Part shown: positions 60,244-64,000 of the stretch, one piece after another
Numbering within the stretch: position 1 is the first letter of the stretch
Layout of the letters: each line of letters starts with the position of its first letter
Assembly (NCBI RefSeq): GCF_025717555.1
Contig: NZ_JAJIRP010000008.1
Location: 241,246 to 305,245 of the forward strand
Source: Paucibacter sp. B2R-40
Lineage (GTDB): Bacteria > Pseudomonadota > Gammaproteobacteria > Burkholderiales > Burkholderiaceae_C
DNA: 64,000 bases
Direction of reading: 5' to 3'
Notes under the pieces: model-generated
What the model was told of the DNA's origin: nothing
Seen by the model: the letters and a program-made list of their open reading frames with translations, nothing else
Databases searched by the model: none
Made by a program: the position numbers and the translations under genes

Positions 60244-61959
60244 GTGAAAAAGAAAGCGCTCGCAGTCGTATCAGCTTCATTACTCGAATTGATGAGCCCC
60301 AGCCTCGTGCGGGCGCAAGCTGTGGCCACACCCATCATCGTTCCGCGAGCGTCGGATTTGGCGCCAAAGCCGGAGCGGCTGGACTCAGATCCTAGCTTGC
60401 TGCCTCAGCGCACACCTTTGCGTGAATTGCAAAAGCCAGAGGACGAAATCTTGGTCGACGTAGCGGGTTTCGCGCTGCCGGCCGATGCGCCCCCCAAGCT
60501 CAAAGATGCGCTTGCCGGCCTGACCGCACCCTATATCGGCAAAGGCCGGACTTGGGAAGACTTGGTCAACGCCAAGGACGCGGTCACGCGCTTCATGCAG
60601 AGCCAGCTGGGCTTTTACCTTGGCTATGCCTATATCCCCGAGCAGGTGCCAGTTGACGACGTGATTCAACTGGCCGTACTGGAGGGGCGGCTCGACCAAG
60701 TGCGCCTGATTTGGGACGACGATCAGATTGTCGATCGATCCGTCGTCGAGGCTTATTTGGCGCAACTCAAGCCGGGCACCATCCTGACGGTCCCTGAGGT
60801 GGAGCGGGTGGTGTTCTTGATCAATGACTTGCGCGGCATCTTCGCCACGTTTGAGATCGAACCGGGTTCCTTGCCCGGCACCGCCAATTTGGTCGTGAAA
60901 CCCAGGCGCGAGAGCCGCATGGCCTACAAGGTGGACGTGGACGTCAATGGCTCGCGCTTCATTGGCTTGGCGCGTGTGGGTGCACAGGCAACGATCGGCA
61001 GCCCCTTCGGTTTGGGTGATAGCGCGTCCATCAGTGCACTCAGTTCTACGAATGCCGGCATGAAGTTTGTCTTGGCCGGCTACAGCTCGCCACTGGGCGG
61101 CAGCGGCTTGCGGGCTGGCGGTGCGGTTTCTGCGGTCAGCTACCAGCTGGACGAGAACGAATTTCCGATTGGCCGCCACGGCACGGCCTTGAACGCCAAT
61201 CTATTTGGCCTCTACCCGGCGGTTCGCTCGCGCAATTTGAATCTCTTCACCTTGCTGTCCTACGACGAAAAGCACTATGACGACCGTGAAGACGCCTCGG
61301 CATCGGTGACCAAAAAGCGGGTGCAAAGCTTGCTGCTGGCAGCCAATGGCGACACCCGTGACAGCTTCTTGTCCGGTGGTGTGAATAGCTATGACTTCGG
61401 GGTGGCAGCGGGCAAGGTGACCTATGCCGACGGGCCACCTTCGGGCTTGACCGACGCGCCCAATTATTCCAAGTTCACGGCGGCGGTTTCGCGCTTGCAA
61501 AATATGGTGACCGGCAAGCTACTCGCCTATCTGAGTCTGCGCGGCCAGTACAGCTTCAGCAATCTGGATACGACAGAACAATTCCGCCTGGGCGGGCCGG
61601 ATGGGGTACGGGCCTTCGCCAACGGAGAGGGTACAGGCGATTCGGGCCTGATCGCGACGGCAGAGTTGCGTGCGCCGCTGACGGCGATGTTCACCGGACA
61701 GTTGGCGCAGGAAACCGTGCTGGCTCTGTTCGCCGATTTCGGCCACATCTTGTTCCGACATGACCTGGGCAGCCACGCGGGTTCAAAGGAACAGAGCAAC
61801 ACGGCAAACTACTCGGGCGCCGGCCTGGGTTTGGCCTGGGTGCGAGCTGGGCAATACGCCTTTCGGCTGAGCATCGCCAAGCCTATCAAGGGTGAAGCAA
61901 AAGGCGACACGACAGTGCGAGACCCCAGGGTTTACGCTTTGTTCAGCGCCTACTTCTGA
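60244..61959 (+). CDS. Two-partner secretion outer-membrane transporter (TpsB, ShlB/FhaC family)
   Basis: 571 residues from a GTG at 60244. The signal peptide (VVSASLLELMSPSLVRAQ, cleavage near residue 25) is followed by two POTRA domains (about 75-225: ILVDVAGFALPADAPPKLKD; GYAYIPEQVPVDDVIQLAVL; VVFLINDLRGI) and a 16-strand beta barrel. The L6 motif is present as RLGGPDGVRAFANGEGTGDSG. It should export the large TpsA protein coded 65 bases downstream. No haemolysin-activation feature can be judged. Confidence 0.92.
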   Translation: MKKKALAVVSASLLELMSPSLVRAQAVATPIIVPRASDLAPKPERLDSDPSLLPQRTPLRELQKPEDEILVDVAGFALPADAPPKLKDALAGLTAPYIGKGRTWEDLVNAKDAVTRFMQSQLGFYLGYAYIPEQVPVDDVIQLAVLEGRLDQVRLIWDDDQIVDRSVVEAYLAQLKPGTILTVPEVERVVFLINDLRGIFATFEIEPGSLPGTANLVVKPRRESRMAYKVDVDVNGSRFIGLARVGAQATIGSPFGLGDSASISALSSTNAGMKFVLAGYSSPLGGSGLRAGGAVSAVSYQLDENEFPIGRHGTALNANLFGLYPAVRSRNLNLFTLLSYDEKHYDDREDASASVTKKRVQSLLLAANGDTRDSFLSGGVNSYDFGVAAGKVTYADGPPSGLTDAPNYSKFTAAVSRLQNMVTGKLLAYLSLRGQYSFSNLDTTEQFRLGGPDGVRAFANGEGTGDSGLIATAELRAPLTAMFTGQLAQETVLALFADFGHILFRHDLGSHAGSKEQSNTANYSGAGLGLAWVRAGQYAFRLSIAKPIKGEAKGDTTVRDPRVYALFSAYF

Positions 61960-62024
61960 AGCCAAAGAGCTCGCGCGTGTGGCCCCCGACATGCAGAGAA
62001 AGTACTACTTGCCAGGAAAAAATC

Positions 62025-64000
62025 ATGCGTGCCCAGAACAAAACTACCAATCGCCCCAAGCACAGCTTTGCTGCCGACTGCCTTTGCCTAACGCCTGTTT
62101 GCGTGGCAGCCTTGCTGGCCACCGGCTTTGGCCAATCAGCGCAAGCCTTGCCGCAGGGCGGGCAGGTGGTGGCAGGCTCGGCCGTGATCAACGCAGCCGG
62201 TGTGGGCAGGCTTGAAATCAAGCAAGCCAGCGATTCGGCCAGCATCGATTGGCGAACCTTCTCCGTCGGCGCGGCCGAGTCGCTGCGCATCACGCAGCCC
62301 AGCAGCAGCTCGGTCTTGGTGAATCGGGTCACGGGCAATGACGCGAGTCAGATTTTGGGACGCATCGACGCCAATGGCCGGGTGTTTTTGAGTAATCCAC
62401 GCGGTATTGTTTTCGGGCGCGATGCGGTCGTCGATGTCGGCGGCTTGGTGGCCACGAGTTTGGCCATTGCGCCTGACAACAAGACTGGGCTCTACAGCTT
62501 AACCGGCGGCACCGAGCAGCCCGGTGAAATCATTGTCGACGGCACGATTCGCGCATCTAGAGGCACGGTGGTGTTTGCCGGCCCGCAAATCAGCCTGAAT
62601 GGCCAGATCGAAGCGCGTCGCGTGGCCGCAGCTGCGGTCAACGCGGTGCAGATCGATATCGACGGCGACGGCCTGGTTTTCTTCAAGCCCCGCAACGACG
62701 AGCAACTCGATGCCAAGCTGAAGGTCTTGGGCAAGATCCAGGCTGACGGCGGCACGGTCGACCTGCGCGCGGCGGCTAGGGCAGGGCTGGCGGACACGGT
62801 CTTGAATATGGACGGTGTGGTGCAGGCGCGCTCGATCGGCACCCGCAATGGCCAGGTGTTCATCAACGGCGGCGCGGTCGGCGACACGGTGGTGACGGGC
62901 AAGATCGACGTCAGTGGTGCGGGTGCGGACGAGCGGGCTGGCGAGGTGAGGGTGCTGGGGCAGCGGGTGGGGCTGTTTGGCTCGGCCTTGATTGACGCAT
63001 CGGGCGCATCGGGTGGCGGTTTGGTGCATGTGGGGGGTGGTTTCCAGGGCCACGGTGAGCCGCTGAACGCCAGCATGACGGTGATCGGCCCAAAGGCCAA
63101 TATCAATGCCAGCGCGACAGACAAGGGCGACGGTGGGCAGGTGGTGGTATGGGCGGATGGACATACCCGTTTTAACGGTGCGATCAGAGTGCGCGGGGGT
63201 GTCAACGAAGGCAACGGAGGCCAGGTCGAAACTTCTGGCAAACAGACGCTGCACGCGACAGGCACTGTCGATGCTGGTGCGTCGCGAGGCAAGGGCGGCA
63301 ACTGGTTGCTGGACCCGAACAATATTTCGATCGACGCGGTCGGCGCGCATACCAATGTGGACGATACGACGCCCCCATTTTTTGCCAGCACGGATGACAG
63401 CGCCATCGTCAGCAATTCAGTGCTGGCAGCCGCGTTGACGGGTGGCACGACGATCAGGGTCCAAGCGGGATCCGCAGGCGCCAATACTGAAGGCGGAGAT
63501 ATCACAGTCAATTCGACAGTGACGTCAGCCGGCAGTGCCACCCTGACACTTGATGCGCAACGCGACATCATTTTTACCGGCAGCGGCAAGCTGTTGGCGG
63601 GCGGCGGGCAAACCTTGGCGGTCAATCTCAATGCCGGCTCCAATTTGGCTTTTACCTCCCCTGGCACCAATACCAGCGCCATCACCATGGCCAACGGTGC
63701 GCAAATCGTGACCGGCGGGGCCAACCTGAGCGCAACGGCCAATACCACAGGCATCACGCTGGCCGGTATTGATACCGGGGCAGGCAGCTTGACGGTCAAT
63801 TCGAACGGCGGGGCGATCACGCAAAACTCGGCTCTGACGGTCGGGGGTGTGGCGAGCTTTAACGGTGGCGCTGCATCGATCACCTTGGGCAATGCCTCCA
63901 ACAACTTCACGGGCGCGGTGAGTCTGACCAACACCGGCGCGAACAACGTACAGGTGACGGATGCAAACGCCTTGACGCTGGGCACGTTGAGCATTGCTGC
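62025..64000 (+). CDS. TpsA filamentous haemagglutinin-type exoprotein, 3' end cut by window
   Basis: The frame opens at ATG 62025 (AGGAAAAAATC upstream) and has no stop to the window end; 658 residues are visible. An extended signal peptide (cleavage after SAQA near residue 46) precedes the TPS domain: QGGQVVAGSAVINAAGVGRL, IDWRTFSVGAAESLRITQPS, VLVNRVTGNDASQILGRI and NGRVFLSNPRGIVFGRDAVV. The NPRG motif, used in secretion, is intact. The passenger continues as a right-handed beta-helix with GGQVETSGK and the family-typical GGNWLLDPNNISID. Secreted by the TpsB just upstream; adhesin or other function undetermined without the C-terminus. Confidence 0.93.
   Translation, partial: MRAQNKTTNRPKHSFAADCLCLTPVCVAALLATGFGQSAQALPQGGQVVAGSAVINAAGVGRLEIKQASDSASIDWRTFSVGAAESLRITQPSSSSVLVNRVTGNDASQILGRIDANGRVFLSNPRGIVFGRDAVVDVGGLVATSLAIAPDNKTGLYSLTGGTEQPGEIIVDGTIRASRGTVVFAGPQISLNGQIEARRVAAAAVNAVQIDIDGDGLVFFKPRNDEQLDAKLKVLGKIQADGGTVDLRAAARAGLADTVLNMDGVVQARSIGTRNGQVFINGGAVGDTVVTGKIDVSGAGADERAGEVRVLGQRVGLFGSALIDASGASGGGLVHVGGGFQGHGEPLNASMTVIGPKANINASATDKGDGGQVVVWADGHTRFNGAIRVRGGVNEGNGGQVETSGKQTLHATGTVDAGASRGKGGNWLLDPNNISIDAVGAHTNVDDTTPPFFASTDDSAIVSNSVLAAALTGGTTIRVQAGSAGANTEGGDITVNSTVTSAGSATLTLDAQRDIIFTGSGKLLAGGGQTLAVNLNAGSNLAFTSPGTNTSAITMANGAQIVTGGANLSATANTTGITLAGIDTGAGSLTVNSNGGAITQNSALTVGGVASFNGGAASITLGNASNNFTGAVSLTNTGANNVQVTDANALTLGTLSIA

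Overview
The window is GC-rich DNA (most genes look well above 60% G+C by eye) from a betaproteobacterium, most likely Burkholderiales. The reasons are the codon usage, the gcvT-gcvH-gcvP operon behind a tandem glycine riboswitch, and the gene types present. I cannot name the genus. No rRNA, tRNA, insertion sequence or CRISPR array was seen.

Layout. 1-5220: an RND efflux pump (the membrane fusion protein is cut by the window start) and a periplasmic solute-binding-like protein. 5238-11553 (minus strand): serine deaminase and the glycine cleavage operon, controlled by a two-aptamer glycine riboswitch whose expression platform can be drawn base by base. 11753-13849: a three-module glycosyltransferase. 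13947-18444: signalling genes, namely a FecR-domain protein, a membrane CxxCH/HAMP sensor, a soluble Ser/Thr kinase and an adenylate/guanylate cyclase fused to an FHA domain. 18580-54185: a type VI secretion system (T6SS), with a likely effector tail to 56477. 56713-59814: a YkgJ-type cysteine-cluster protein, a TPR-methyltransferase and an OmpA-like protein. 60244-64000: a two-partner secretion pair, TpsB and the N-terminal part of TpsA, which runs off the window.

The T6SS. The plus-strand structural genes are vgrG, two uncharacterised genes, tagH (FHA), pppA, a PAAR-like gene, tssK, tssL, tssM and tagF. After one minus-strand gene and a ppkA-like kinase come tssA, tssB, tssC, hcp, tagJ, tssE, tssF, tssG and tssH. 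All core components are recognisable except TssJ. PpkA, PppA, TagF and the FHA protein indicate the threonine-phosphorylation control circuit. TssL and the kinase share a short N-terminal peptide of the form DRT(I/V)I(K/R)P, a candidate phospho-switch.

The most unusual part is a minus-strand operon at 24209-19666, divergent from vgrG, of four genes whose ends overlap or nearly abut. In order it encodes a TssB-TssC fusion joined by a Ser/Asn microsatellite linker; a 110-residue protein whose fold-length module recurs at the N-terminus of a 589-residue protein downstream of vgrG; a 604-residue protein with Ig-like segments and a Rossmann domain resembling the BMT5/DUF2431 methyltransferases; and a beta-propeller protein. 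Facing it is a DUF4123 effector-adaptor gene. I read this as a candidate T6SS delivery module with an unusual methyltransferase-like cargo and a possible propeller immunity protein. A second candidate effector, NlpC/P60-like and AT-rich, lies just after tssH together with a membrane-protein gene.
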